Positions 16,163-25,253 are shown, counted from the stretch's first letter. The stretch: DNA of 64,000 bases from Ottowia flava (GCF_042680565.1 NZ_JBHUEJ010000015.1:310001-374000); one strand, 5' to 3'. The notes: generated by a model not told the origin, from the sequence alone. Numbers and translations are program-made.

Positions 16163-17131
16163 TCAGTTCAGCGCCATGCTCAGCTTGCGCCGGTAGCTCG
16201 ACAACAGCTCGGCCTGCGGGTCTTCCTGCTTGGCGGCTTTGCCGGTGAGCTCGATCCCGCCGGCGGTCTTGCCGTCGGCGCCCGCGCCGGCCTTGGCGGG
16301 CGGCGGAGTCAACAGTTCCAGAATGGCCACATAGGCCTTGCGCGCGGCCTCGTCGTTCCACTTTCGGTCGCGCATGATGATTTCCAGCAGCTCGTCCATG
16401 CTGGCCGTCCATTGGCCTTCGGCCATCAGCGCCTGGGCCTTGGCGAAGCGGGTGTCGAAGTCGCGCTTGTTTTCGGCAATCTTGGCGTCGAACTGCTCCA
16501 CCGTCCAATTGCCGCGGTCGTCCTTTTCGACGAACTCGCGCGCGTCGAGCCAGCGGCGCAGTGCGTCAAAGCGCAGCGGACGCGGTTCGCGCCTGAGCGG
16601 CTCTTCCAGCACGGCGGCGGCCTCTTCGTACGCGCCGGTCGAAATCAGCAGGCGCACGTAGTCGGCGCGGGCGTCGTCGTTGCCCGGGTCTTGCGCGACG
16701 GCGTCGGCCAGCTTGGCGAGCGCCGCGTCGGTGTCGCCGGACTGCAGCAGGGCCTCGGCCTCATCGACCTCGGCCTCGGCCGTCAGCGCGCCTTCGCTCG
16801 GTACGTGCTTGTTGAGGAATTCGCGCACCTGCGCGGCCGGCAGCGCGCCGACGAAGCCGTCGACCGGCTGACCGCCCTTGAACAGCACGCAGAACGGGAT
16901 GCTGCGCACCCCGAACATCTGCGACAGCTGGCCGGCCAATTCCTTGACCTTGTCGGCGTCGAGCTTGGCCAGCACGAAGCGCCCGGCGTACTCGACCTCC
17001 AGCTGCTCCAGCACCGGGCCAAGCTGCTTGCACGGGCCGCACCACTCGGCCCAGATGTCGACCAGCACCGGCACCTGGGTGGAGGCCAGCATGACCTCGG
17101 TTTCGAAGTTTTCTAGGGTGACGTCAATCAT
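16163..17131 (-). CDS. Thioredoxin-like co-chaperone with TPR region (CnoX/YbbN type)
   Basis: A 322-residue cytosolic protein: an N-terminal thioredoxin fold and a C-terminal tetratricopeptide region. The redox site is WAEWCGPC with cysteines 31 and 34, so unlike E. coli CnoX (which lacks the CxxC redox pair) it should be redox-active. The TPR part includes EAEALLQSGDTDAALAKLAD and the final DYV/LLISTGAYEEAAAVLEE segments. The family holds unfolding proteins under oxidative stress and hands them to GroEL or DnaK. The ATG at 17131 directly precedes the thioredoxin fold (MIDVTLENFE). Convergent with marR. Confidence 0.9.
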   Translation of the reverse strand: MIDVTLENFETEVMLASTQVPVLVDIWAEWCGPCKQLGPVLEQLEVEYAGRFVLAKLDADKVKELAGQLSQMFGVRSIPFCVLFKGGQPVDGFVGALPAAQVREFLNKHVPSEGALTAEAEVDEAEALLQSGDTDAALAKLADAVAQDPGNDDARADYVRLLISTGAYEEAAAVLEEPLRREPRPLRFDALRRWLDAREFVEKDDRGNWTVEQFDAKIAENKRDFDTRFAKAQALMAEGQWTASMDELLEIIMRDRKWNDEAARKAYVAILELLTPPPAKAGAGADGKTAGGIELTGKAAKQEDPQAELLSSYRRKLSMALN

Positions 17132-17144
17132 CGGGCGTATCTGA

Positions 17145-17280
17145 GGGCAAAATCTAAAGGTTCCAGCCCCCTGTGGCGCTGCGCGCCTTCCTCTGGGGAC
17201 AACGCCGTTGGCCGGCGCGTGTCCGCCCAAGGCATTCGCTGGGGACGCTGGGGTTGAACATCCCGAGAATACCTAATTAA
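17145..17280 (+). ncRNA. Candidate 6S RNA (ssrS-like) upstream of purE
   Basis: The gap between the thioredoxin-like gene and purE can fold into a long rod. CCAGC-CCCC near 17163 pairs with GGGG-ac-GCTGG near 17250, with an inner stem CGCGCC/GGCGCG plus GGCG/CGCC. The outer edges also pair loosely (GGTTC with GAAC..CC). A long imperfect rod at this location is reminiscent of 6S RNA, which I recall lying next to purE in related genomes; that recollection was not checked. Because the rod is nearly self-complementary the strand is uncertain, and the minus strand also shows a 6S-like 5' end (CTCGGGATGTTC). Confidence 0.35.
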
Positions 17281-17320
17281 AGTGGCGCCGCCGCCTGCGG
17301 CGCTGCACGGACGCAAAGCG

Positions 17321-17815
<495 letters not shown>

Positions 17816-17833
17816 TTGGCACCTGAATTACTC

Positions 17834-17886
17834 CGTTTTTTATAGCTGCTCGCGCAGACTCCCGTAGCGCCAGAGCCCGATTTGAC
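17834..17886 (+). repeat. Dispersed short repeat, copy 4 (purE to purK gap)
   Basis: Reads TTTTTTATAGCTGC, then TCGCGCAGACTCCCGTAGCG, then CCAGAGCCCGATTTGAC. It shows the full core and tail of the family and fills most of the purE-purK gap. Confidence 0.85.
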
Positions 17887-17900
17887 TTAAAAAAACCACC

Positions 17901-19124
17901 GTGTCCCAGACTCCCACCCAAACCACCTTGCCCCTGCTGCCCGGCCCCTTGAGCGATGGCAGCATGGCCACCCTGGGCGTTCTGGGCGGGGGCCAACTGG
18001 GGCGCATGTTCGTGCACGCGGCGCAGGCGCTGGGCTATGAAACCGTGGTGCTCGACCCGGACGCCGGCAGCCCCGCCGGCCACGTCAGCCAGCATTTCAT
18101 CCACGCCGACTACCGCGACGCGCAGGCCCTGCGCGACCTGGCCACGCTGGCCGGCGCCGTCACCACCGAGTTTGAGAACGTGCCCGCCGAATCGCTGGCC
18201 GCGCTGGCCGCCGACCGGCCGGTCTCGCCGATGGCCGATTGCGTGGCCATCGCCCAGGACCGCATCCGCGAAAAAGCGCACTTCACCCGCTGCGCGGCGG
18301 CGGGCGGCGTGGCGCCTGCGCCCTACGCGGTGATCGAATCCGAGGCCGACCTGGCCGACGTGCCCGACGCGCTGCTGCCCGGCGTGCTGAAGACCGCGCG
18401 CCTGGGCTACGACGGCAAGGGCCAAGCCCGTGTCGCCACGCGCGACGAACTGGCCGCCGCCTGGCAGCAGATGGGCCGTGTGGCCTGCGTGCTGGAACAA
18501 CTGCTGCCGCTGGCCGCCGAATGCTCGGTGATCGTCGCGCGCGGTCGTGACGGCCAGGTCGTCAGCCTGCCGGTGCAGCGCAACCTGCACCGCGACGGCA
18601 TTCTGGCCGTGACCGAGGTTTTTGAAGACAATGTGCCGCCTGCCCTAGCCCAACAAGCGCGGGCAGCTACCGAACAGATAGCAACCGAGCTGGGTTATGT
18701 GGGCGTGCTGTGCGTCGAATACTTCGTGCTGCAGGACGGCCGCCTGGTCGTCAACGAAATGGCGCCGCGCCCGCACAACAGCGGCCACTACACGGTGGAC
18801 GCGTGCGACGTGTCGCAGTTCGAGCTGCAGGTGCGCACCCTGGCCGGCCTGCCGCTCACGGCGCCGCGCCAGCACAGCGCGGCCGTCATGCTGAACCTGC
18901 TGGGCGACTTGTGGTTTGACGTGGTCGATGGCGAAGACGTGCCGCGCACGCCGCCCTGGCCGGCGCTGCTGGCCCTGCCCGGCGCGCACCTGCACCTGTA
19001 CGGCAAGGCCGAGGCGCGGCGCGGCCGCAAGATGGGCCACCTCACGTTCACCGCCGCCGACGCGGCCAGCGTGCGCGCCACCGCGCAGCAGGCCTGCGCG
19101 CTGCTCGGGCTGGAGGCGTTTTGA
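17901..19124 (+). CDS. purK: 5-(carboxyamino)imidazole ribonucleotide synthase
   Basis: ATP-grasp enzyme making N5-CAIR from AIR, bicarbonate and ATP, the step before PurE. The 407-residue protein has LGVLGGGQLGRMFVHAAQ near residue 27, TTEFENVPAESL, the ATP-grasp KTARLGYDGKGQARV, and EMAPRPHNSGHYTVDAC with metal-binding residues. A GTG start is used because no ATG precedes the conserved N-terminus except one at residue 22. A copy of the dispersed repeat lies in frame near residues 248-261 (ALAQQARAATEQIA). The stop overlaps the tsaC TTG start. Confidence 0.95.
   Translation: MSQTPTQTTLPLLPGPLSDGSMATLGVLGGGQLGRMFVHAAQALGYETVVLDPDAGSPAGHVSQHFIHADYRDAQALRDLATLAGAVTTEFENVPAESLAALAADRPVSPMADCVAIAQDRIREKAHFTRCAAAGGVAPAPYAVIESEADLADVPDALLPGVLKTARLGYDGKGQARVATRDELAAAWQQMGRVACVLEQLLPLAAECSVIVARGRDGQVVSLPVQRNLHRDGILAVTEVFEDNVPPALAQQARAATEQIATELGYVGVLCVEYFVLQDGRLVVNEMAPRPHNSGHYTVDACDVSQFELQVRTLAGLPLTAPRQHSAAVMLNLLGDLWFDVVDGEDVPRTPPWPALLALPGAHLHLYGKAEARRGRKMGHLTFTAADAASVRATAQQACALLGLEAF
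18642..18683 (-). repeat. Dispersed short repeat, copy 5 (inside purK)
   Basis: On the minus strand it reads GCTATCTGTTCGGTAGCTGC, then CCGCGCTTGTTGGGCTAGGGC. It keeps the paired GCTAT/TAGCTGC, the CCGCGC core and the TAGGGC end. It lies in frame in purK, where it encodes ALAQQARAATEQIA. Confidence 0.65.
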
Positions 19125-20113
19125 TCCTGCCGGGCGACGCCCCCGCCAGCATCGCCGCCGCGGTCGACGCGCTGACCGCTGGCCAGTTGGTCGGCCTGCC
19201 CACCGAAACCGTCTATGGCCTGGCCGCCGACGCCGGTAACGACACCGCCGTGCACGGCATCTACGCCGCGAAGGGCCGCCCGGCCGACCACCCGCTGATC
19301 GTGCACGTGGCCGACGCGCAGGGCGTGGCCGCCTTTGCCGCCGACGTGCCGGCGTTCGCTCAAAGGCTGATCGACGCCTTCTGGCCCGGCCCGCTGACCC
19401 TGATCCTGCCGCGCCGACCCGGTGTGGCCAACGGCGCCGCGGGCGGGCACGCCACCATCGGCCTGCGCTGCCCGGCGCACCCGGTGGCGCACGCGCTGCT
19501 GGCGGCGGGCGCCGCGCGCGGCATTGCTGGCCTGGCCGCGCCCAGCGCCAACCGCTTTGGCCGCATCAGCCCGACCACCGCCGCGCACGTGGCGCAGGAA
19601 TTCGGTGACGATTTGCTGGTGCTGGACGGCGGTGCCTGCCAGGTCGGCATCGAATCGACCATCATCGACTGCACCCGCGGCGCGCCGGTGCTGCTGCGCC
19701 CTGGGCAGATCGACCGCACCCGCATCGAGCAGGTGGCGCGCGCCCGCTTGCTATCTAAAGAAGAGCTGTCAGAGCCCGACCCACAAGCGCCTGGCACGCT
19801 TCTGGCCCACTATGCGCCGCGCGCCAAGCTGCGCCTGATGAACGCGCGCGAGCTGCGCACCGGCCTGGAACTGCTGGGCGCCGACGCGAAAAACATCGCC
19901 GTGTGGGCGCGCGCACCGCTGAAGTCCGCCTCCAGCCAGCTCATCCTGCGCCGCATGCCGGACGACGCCGACACCGCCGCGCAGCAGCTGTTTGCCGTGC
20001 TGCGCGGCTTTGACGATGCTCAGGTCAAGCTGATCTGGGTCGAAACCCCACCGGGCGACGCGGCTTGGGACGGCGTGCGCGACCGCTTGGCGCGCGCCGC
20101 CGCGTCGGCCTGA
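19121..20113 (+). CDS. tsaC: Threonylcarbamoyl-AMP synthase (Sua5 type)
   Basis: Makes threonylcarbamoyl-AMP from threonine, bicarbonate and ATP for the t6A modification of ANN-decoding tRNAs; TsaB, encoded at 28 kb, works in the next step. The 330 residues comprise a YrdC domain (GLPTETVYGLAADAG, KGRPADHPLIVHV, STIIDCT) and a smaller C-terminal Sua5 domain after LLAHYAPRAKL. The TTG start overlaps the purK stop by four bases, suggesting translational coupling. The linker between the domains (about residues 211-225) is encoded by a copy of the dispersed repeat. Confidence 0.93.
   Translation: MILPGDAPASIAAAVDALTAGQLVGLPTETVYGLAADAGNDTAVHGIYAAKGRPADHPLIVHVADAQGVAAFAADVPAFAQRLIDAFWPGPLTLILPRRPGVANGAAGGHATIGLRCPAHPVAHALLAAGAARGIAGLAAPSANRFGRISPTTAAHVAQEFGDDLLVLDGGACQVGIESTIIDCTRGAPVLLRPGQIDRTRIEQVARARLLSKEELSEPDPQAPGTLLAHYAPRAKLRLMNARELRTGLELLGADAKNIAVWARAPLKSASSQLILRRMPDDADTAAQQLFAVLRGFDDAQVKLIWVETPPGDAAWDGVRDRLARAAASA
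19750..19793 (+). repeat. Dispersed short repeat, copy 6 (inside tsaC)
   Basis: GCTATCTAAAGAAGAGCTGT, then CAGAGCCCGACCCACAAGCG, then CC. This is the variant with AGCTGTCAG and a CAAGCGCC end. It lies in frame in the linker between the YrdC and Sua5 domains. Confidence 0.6.
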
Positions 20114-20180
20114 AACCCGCGCCCAACCGCGGTCTGGCGCCCTCGTTAAACTACGTGCCCAGCAATTGGAGATGTCTGAC

Positions 20181-21095
20181 ATGAAAGCTTCCTGGACTCG
20201 ACGCGCCACGCTGGCGCTGGCCACCGCCGGTGCCGCCACCCTGCTGGCCGCCTGCGGCGATGGCTCGGTCGTCTCGGACCTCAAGCCCACGCGCTTTATC
20301 ACGGTGGGCGACAGCTTTGCCGACGTGGGCCAGACGGGCAGCAAGTTCACCGTGAACGATGGCACCAACAACTGGGTGCAAGAACTGGCGGCCCACTACA
20401 ACCAGACCGTAGCCCCCGCATCGGCCGGTGGCTGGGGCTATGCGCAGGGGTACGCGCGCGTGGAAGCGCCCGACACCTCCAGCGGCACCAACACCCCGAG
20501 CGTCAGCCAGCAGATCGACACCCTGCTGGCGCGCACCCCCATGCAGGACGGTGACGTGATGATGCTCAACGGCGGCATGCACGACATCGTGGCCGCGGTC
20601 GAAGCCAACGGCATCTCCGACGCCACCACCCAAGCCGTGCAGGCCGCCGGCAAGGCCATGGCCGCCCAGGTGCGCCGCGTGGTGAATGCCGGCGCCACGC
20701 ACGTGGTCGTGACCGGCGTGCAGAACATGGGCCTCACGCCCTGGGCGCTGCGCCGCGGCGAGAAAGACGCGATCGAGCGCCTGTCGTACGCCTTCAACGA
20801 CCAGTTGCTGATCAACATCGCCGACATGGGCGCCACCGTGCTGTACTTCGACGCGGCGCTGTTCTTCAACCTGATCAACAACAAGCCGGACGGTTACTCC
20901 ATCGACAACGAGAAGGACCCGGCCTGCACCACCCCGGACGCCAGCACCTGCACGCCGAGCACCATCGTGCCGAACGCGGACTACAACCGCTACATGTACG
21001 CGGACCTGCTGAACTTCTCGCCCAAGGTTCAGCGCAACTTCGTCAGCCGCGACTACAGCGAGAACGTGTACGACAAGTTCAAGAACCGCTGGTAA
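20181..21095 (+). CDS. SGNH/GDSL-family lipoprotein hydrolase
   Basis: A 304-residue predicted lipoprotein with a lipobox (ATLLAACGDG) after a basic N-terminus. The first SGNH block is FITVGDSFADVGQTG with the nucleophilic serine, and GGMHDIVAAVE and VVTGVQNMGLTPWALRR follow; a C-terminal catalytic DxxH is not obvious to me. GGAG lies 9 bases ahead of the ATG at 20181. The substrate is unknown; esterase or lipase activity is inferred. It converges with a second SGNH lipoprotein gene across a shared terminator, so the two may be diverged duplicates. Confidence 0.8.
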   Translation: MKASWTRRATLALATAGAATLLAACGDGSVVSDLKPTRFITVGDSFADVGQTGSKFTVNDGTNNWVQELAAHYNQTVAPASAGGWGYAQGYARVEAPDTSSGTNTPSVSQQIDTLLARTPMQDGDVMMLNGGMHDIVAAVEANGISDATTQAVQAAGKAMAAQVRRVVNAGATHVVVTGVQNMGLTPWALRRGEKDAIERLSYAFNDQLLINIADMGATVLYFDAALFFNLINNKPDGYSIDNEKDPACTTPDASTCTPSTIVPNADYNRYMYADLLNFSPKVQRNFVSRDYSENVYDKFKNRW

Positions 21096-21143
21096 GCCCT
21101 GCCAGGCGAGGGGTTGTCTGCGACCGCCAACCGACCCTTCCGA

Positions 21144-21175
21144 ACAAAAAAGCCGGCGCATGCGCCGGCTTTTTC
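21144..21175. terminator. Bidirectional intrinsic terminator between the two SGNH genes
   Basis: AAAAAAGCCGGCGCA-TGCGCCGGCTTTTT, a perfect stem of about 15 bp with A and T tracts, between the converging lipoprotein genes. Confidence 0.9.
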
Positions 21176-21190
21176 ATGCGTCTGGCCGGT

Positions 21191-22393
21191 TTACAGCCAG
21201 TCGGCGCCGTCCAGCGCCTCGATCACCTGGTCGGCCATCAGCGCGTGCCCATAGGGCGTGGGGTGGAAGCTGTCGGCAAACATGAAGCGTTCCCACCAGC
21301 TGCGGCCCGCCGGCGCGCCGGGCGGCGGCGTCGTGCCGGACAACGCATCGGCCGTGCAGTCGACGAATTCGCGCTTGGGCAGCACCGTCACGCCGTCGGC
21401 GCCACACACCGGGAGCGTCACGTTGGTCAGGCCATAGGCCGAAGGTCGGACCATGAAGTCGGTGAAGCGACCGGCCACGTCAATGACTTTCACGCGGGCG
21501 TCGCCGGCCAGGTTGGCCGACAGGCGCTGGTTGAAGGCGTCGACCCAGCCCTTGAACAGGCCTTCGGCTTGGGCCCGCGCTGCGGCGCCGGGGCCTCCGC
21601 CGCCCGCGGCCTGCGCGATCATGTCGAGCACGCCCTGGAAGCGCGGCGTGTAGGTGATGGTGGGCATGTTGGCCACAACCACATGCTGCGCGCCCTTGTC
21701 CAGCGCGCTGCTGCGGATCTCGGCGGCAAAACCGTCGGCCAGCGCCTGCATGTACATGCCGCCCGCGGTTTCCATGCCGTTGGGCTGCGCCAGCACCTGG
21801 GCCAGCGCCTGTTCGGAAACCTGGGTGCGCAGCAGCGCCAGGTACTTGACGCCCTTGTCGGCCGCCGCGCCCAGGTAGGCGCCGACCACATCGGCCGCGT
21901 CGTTGCCGCCACCATCGATCAGCAGCAGGTCGCCCTTGGCCCAGCCGCGCGCTGCACCGTCCTGCAACTGCTTCTTGATCGACAGCGGTGCCAGCGCACC
22001 ACCGCTGTCCAGCGGGTTGTTGATGCGTCCGCCGCCGATGGCGTAGTTGGTGCAGCCGGCCTTGGGGTTGGCACCGAAGCTGGTGCCGTTGAACTTGTAG
22101 ACCGGGCATTGCGCGCCCAGGCCATAGGCCGCGGTGACGTGTTCCACCCACAGCACCGTGGGCTCGTTGCGCGTGGCCTGCACAGTGAAGGTGCGGCTCA
22201 TGCCCGGCAGGCCTGCAAAGGTGCCGCTGTCACTCAGCGAGTCGCCAAACACCTTCACAGCGGTGATGCCCAAGGGGTTGGTGTCGTTGTCGTCACTGCC
22301 GCCGCAGGCGGCCAGGGCGAGCGAGGCCGCCACGACGAGCGCAAGGGGTTGCCAGCGGCGCACGGTTGTGCGGGGCAGGGTATGCAAATCCAT
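21191..22393 (-). CDS. SGNH/GDSL-family lipoprotein hydrolase
   Basis: A 400-residue predicted lipoprotein (lipobox SLALAACGGSDDN) of the GDSL family. Block I is VKVFGDSLSDSGTFAG with the serine nucleophile, block III is LLLIDGGGNDAADVVG, and block V is FADSFHPTPYGHALMAD with the catalytic Asp and His. This complete set makes a secreted esterase or lipase likely. The ATG at 22393 has GGAG about 7 bases ahead and starts at the signal peptide. The TonB/autotransporter-type barrel found in some longer GDSL enzymes is absent. Substrate is unknown. Confidence 0.87.
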   Translation of the reverse strand: MDLHTLPRTTVRRWQPLALVVAASLALAACGGSDDNDTNPLGITAVKVFGDSLSDSGTFAGLPGMSRTFTVQATRNEPTVLWVEHVTAAYGLGAQCPVYKFNGTSFGANPKAGCTNYAIGGGRINNPLDSGGALAPLSIKKQLQDGAARGWAKGDLLLIDGGGNDAADVVGAYLGAAADKGVKYLALLRTQVSEQALAQVLAQPNGMETAGGMYMQALADGFAAEIRSSALDKGAQHVVVANMPTITYTPRFQGVLDMIAQAAGGGGPGAAARAQAEGLFKGWVDAFNQRLSANLAGDARVKVIDVAGRFTDFMVRPSAYGLTNVTLPVCGADGVTVLPKREFVDCTADALSGTTPPPGAPAGRSWWERFMFADSFHPTPYGHALMADQVIEALDGADWL

Positions 22394-22565
22394 GAAAAAG
22401 TCTCCGGCGAAGTGAGGGGAGGGGCTTGTGACCAAGTGTCGGCAGTCTAGCGTTCGCCCTTGTGCATAGGCAACGCGTGCATACCCGTGGCCGCGCGAAA
22501 TGGCGTGCCGGGTGCGATGAGCGCCAGCCGTTAAGCTCGGCCTGTTCGATCAGGAGATTTCGCCC

Positions 22566-23642
22566 ATGCCCGCCCCCGCCCCCCGCCCCCACCGCATCGC
22601 CGTCATCCCGGGCGATGGCATCGGCAAGGAAGTCATGCCCGAGGCGCTGCGTGCGCTGGATGCGGTGCAGCGCAAGTTCGGCGTGCCACTTGAGCTGGTG
22701 CCGATCGATTGGGCGAGCTGCGACCACTACGCCAAGACGGGCGAGATGATGCCGCCCGACTGGAAGAACCAGCTGTCGGGCATGGACGCGATCCTGTTCG
22801 GCGCCGTGGGCTGGCCGGCCACCGTGCCGGACCATGTGTCGCTGTGGGGCAGCCTGCTGAAGTTCCGGCGCGAGTTCGACCAGTACATCAACCTGCGCCC
22901 GGTGCGCCTGTTCGACGGCGTGCCCTGCCCGCTGGCCGGGCGCAAGCCGGGTGACATCGACTTTCTGGTGGTGCGCGAGAACACCGAGGGCGAATACACC
23001 AACCTGGGCGGCGTGATGTACGCTGGCACCGAGCGCGAAATCGTGCTGCAGGAAACGGTGATGAGCCGCCACGGCACCGACCGCGTGCTGAAGTTCGCCT
23101 TCGAGCAGGCCGCCGCGCGCCCGCGCCAGAAGCTGGACGTGGCCACCAAGAGCAACGGCATCGCCATCAGCATGCCCTGGTGGGACGGCCGCGCCGACGC
23201 CATGCACGCCAACTACCCGCAGATCGCGGTGGAGAAGCACCACATCGACATCCTGTGCGCGCGCTTCGTGCTGCAGCCGCAGCGCTTTGACGTGGTGGTG
23301 GCCAGCAACCTGTTTGGCGACATCCTGTCCGACCTGGGCCCCGCCTGCACCGGCACCATCGGCCTGGCGCCGTCCGCCAACCTGAACCCCGAGCGCGCCT
23401 TCCCCAGCCTGTTCGAGCCGGTGCACGGCTCCGCGCCCGACATCTACGGCCAGGGCATCGCCAACCCGGTCGCCATGGTGTGGTCGGCCGCGCTGATGCT
23501 GCAGTTTTTGGGCGAACAGGCCGCGCACGACGCCATGCTGGCCGCCATCGAACAGGTGCTGGCGCAGGGCCCGCGCACGCGCGACCTGGGCGGGCAGGCC
23601 AGCACAGCGGAGATGGGCGCGGCCATTGCCGAGCGCATCTGA
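22566..23642 (+). CDS. Tartrate dehydrogenase / D-malate dehydrogenase (decarboxylating)
   Basis: An NAD-dependent beta-decarboxylating dehydrogenase acting on tartrate or D-malate, 358 residues. It has IAVIPGDGIGKEVMPEALRA, RPVRLFDGVPCPL with substrate-binding arginines, FLVVRENTEGEYTNLGG, VATKSNGIAISMPWWD, and the C-terminal FEPVHGSAPDIYGQGIANPVA. The DHVSLWGSLLKFRREFDQY loop is the mark of the TtuC/DmlA branch rather than LeuB. GGAG stands 10 bases ahead of the ATG. There are no catabolic genes adjacent; a regulator of the usual LysR type is not present in the window. Confidence 0.9.
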   Translation: MPAPAPRPHRIAVIPGDGIGKEVMPEALRALDAVQRKFGVPLELVPIDWASCDHYAKTGEMMPPDWKNQLSGMDAILFGAVGWPATVPDHVSLWGSLLKFRREFDQYINLRPVRLFDGVPCPLAGRKPGDIDFLVVRENTEGEYTNLGGVMYAGTEREIVLQETVMSRHGTDRVLKFAFEQAAARPRQKLDVATKSNGIAISMPWWDGRADAMHANYPQIAVEKHHIDILCARFVLQPQRFDVVVASNLFGDILSDLGPACTGTIGLAPSANLNPERAFPSLFEPVHGSAPDIYGQGIANPVAMVWSAALMLQFLGEQAAHDAMLAAIEQVLAQGPRTRDLGGQASTAEMGAAIAERI

Positions 23643-23666
23643 GCCCCATCTCCGCTGCTACCTGAT

Positions 23667-23720
23667 GTTACATTTTTGATAGCTGCCTGCGCTGGTGGTT
23701 GTAGGGCTAGCGCCATATTT
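23667..23720 (+). repeat. Dispersed short repeat, copy 7
   Basis: TTACATTTTTGATAGCTGCC, then TGCGCTGGTGGTTGTAGGGC, then TAGCGCCATATTT. The second block is shared with copy 2 almost base for base. It lies downstream of the dehydrogenase gene. Confidence 0.85.
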
Positions 23721-23875
23721 CCATGGTATTTTGAGCACCACCGCGGGCGCCCGGAGCGCTGCGCGGACTGACCCTCACCGCCGTGGCGGCGGGCGACCCG
23801 GGCGACACAAGCCTTTTGGCCCGTCACCGCTCATCCCACACCCAGCACCGCTTCTAGACGAAAGGCTCGCTGCCC

Positions 23876-24247
23876 ATGCTGTACCGCACCACCTCCGCCG
23901 TCACATTGATGCTCGCCCTGGCCGCCGCCAACAGCGCGTCGGCCCAGACGCCCTCTCCCGCTGCAAGGAGCGCCGAGTTCGATCGCACCTTCGCTGTGAT
24001 GATGCTGCCCGTGCGTCAGGCGACGCTGAACGCCTGCCTGAAGCACTTCCCGCAAAGCTCGCCGGGCATCCAGGCCGAGTGGAACGCCCAGATGGCCAAC
24101 CCGGAGCTGAAGGCGCAGACGCAGACGCCGGCGTTCCAGCAGGAAGTGGCCAGCTTCGACCCGAAGATCGCCGAGCAGATGTCGACGCCCACCGGCCGCA
24201 AGGAGATGGAAAACGCCTGCCGCGGAGGGATTGGCCAGGGCAAGTGA
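23876..24247 (+). CDS. Small secreted protein of unknown function
   Basis: A 123-residue protein with a clear signal peptide (TTSAVTLMLALAAANSASAQ, cleavage after ASA near residue 23). The mature part is helical and has two cysteines (NACLKHF and ENACRGG) that could form a disulfide. I do not recognise the family. A gene remnant 40 bases downstream, of similar composition and also with one cysteine near its end, may come from a duplicate. No operon partner is seen. Confidence 0.6.
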   Translation: MLYRTTSAVTLMLALAAANSASAQTPSPAARSAEFDRTFAVMMLPVRQATLNACLKHFPQSSPGIQAEWNAQMANPELKAQTQTPAFQQEVASFDPKIAEQMSTPTGRKEMENACRGGIGQGK

Positions 24248-24287
24248 CCCTTCGCACGGCGCGGTGACCGCGCCCTTCACACGCTGA

Positions 24288-24452
24288 CCACCGCTCACCC
24301 TCCCAACCGCGTCACCGCACATCATTGCCTACACCCAGACCGCTGAGTTCGCGGTCAAGCGCAAGCAGTACCACGAGGAGCAGCGCGCCGAGGCCGCCAA
24401 GCCGGGGCAGGCCCAGAAGCTGGAGGAGCAGTGCGGCCGTCTGCTGAAGTAA
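24288..24452 (+). pseudogene. Remnant of a small gene, 3' part only
   Basis: An open frame after a TGA at 24285 with no start codon, ending at TAA 24450-24452. Its last 43 residues look like real, helical, charged protein (IIAYTQTAEFAVKRKQYHEE, then QRAEAAKPGQAQKLEEQCGR). Codon choice is GC-rich at third positions like the real genes. It most likely is the tail of a decayed gene beside the small secreted protein; a frameshifted extension of that gene is another possibility. Confidence 0.4.
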
Positions 24453-24490
24453 GGCTGGCGGCTGGTTTTTAGGGATCGAAAGCCGAACTG

Positions 24491-24530
24491 GCCCTACGGG
24501 GATATGCGCGGGCAGCTATTGAATTTGTAG
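24491..24530 (-). repeat. Dispersed short repeat, copy 8 (left tip of the large palindrome)
   Basis: Minus-strand reading CTACAAATTCAATAGCTGCC, then CGCGCATATCCCCGTAGGGC. It agrees with copy 9 at 35 of 40 positions and lies in inverted orientation to it, 803 bases from outer edge to outer edge. Confidence 0.9.
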
Positions 24531-25253
24531 TCGCTCGTTCGTTGCGCGCTTGTTGGACGTTGGTGTGTGAACGACGTTGGGAGGCCGGGTCTCGGCCCGG
24601 CGGCCGAGGCACTTTTCTTTGCTTCGCCAAAGAAAAGTCCCCAAAAGAAAGGCGACCCCACGTCTGCGACCGCGCTGCTGCGCAGCGGGGCAAACCTGCG
24701 TCGCGCTTCTGACGGGGTGGGCCGCAGAACTCACTGCGCGCTCTGCGAGCGCTCCGTTCAGACAACCGCGGCCAATCAGTTCACGAAGCGGCTGCATCCT
24801 GCGGTGCAGCCGCCACCCCGCCAGAACCACGCCGCAGGCGCAGCCTCAAGGGGTGATGAACAGCCACTCGGGCCATCGCTGCGCTCGGCCGCGAATCCAG
24901 GGCCGAGCGCAGCGATGGCCCGGATGGGCTTGCCACCCCTCTGGACGTGCCGAGAAGCGCAGAGCGGGCGGTGGGCGCGGGCACCGAAGGATGCCCGCGC
25001 TGCGTGCTCTGACTCGCTGCAGTTGTCTGAGCGAAGCGCCAATGGCGCGAAGCGAGTTCTGCAGCGCCACCGCTCGATCGAGCATCGCAGGTTGCCCCGC
25101 AGCGAAGCGCAGGGGACACGGCCAGTGGGGTCGCCTTCTTTTGCCTTCTTTTCTTGGCGAGTCAAGAAAAGAAGGTGCGCCGCCGGGCGCATGTCCCGGC
25201 CTCCCAACTTCGGTCAAGCGACAACGCCCAACGAGCGCGCAACGAACAAACCA

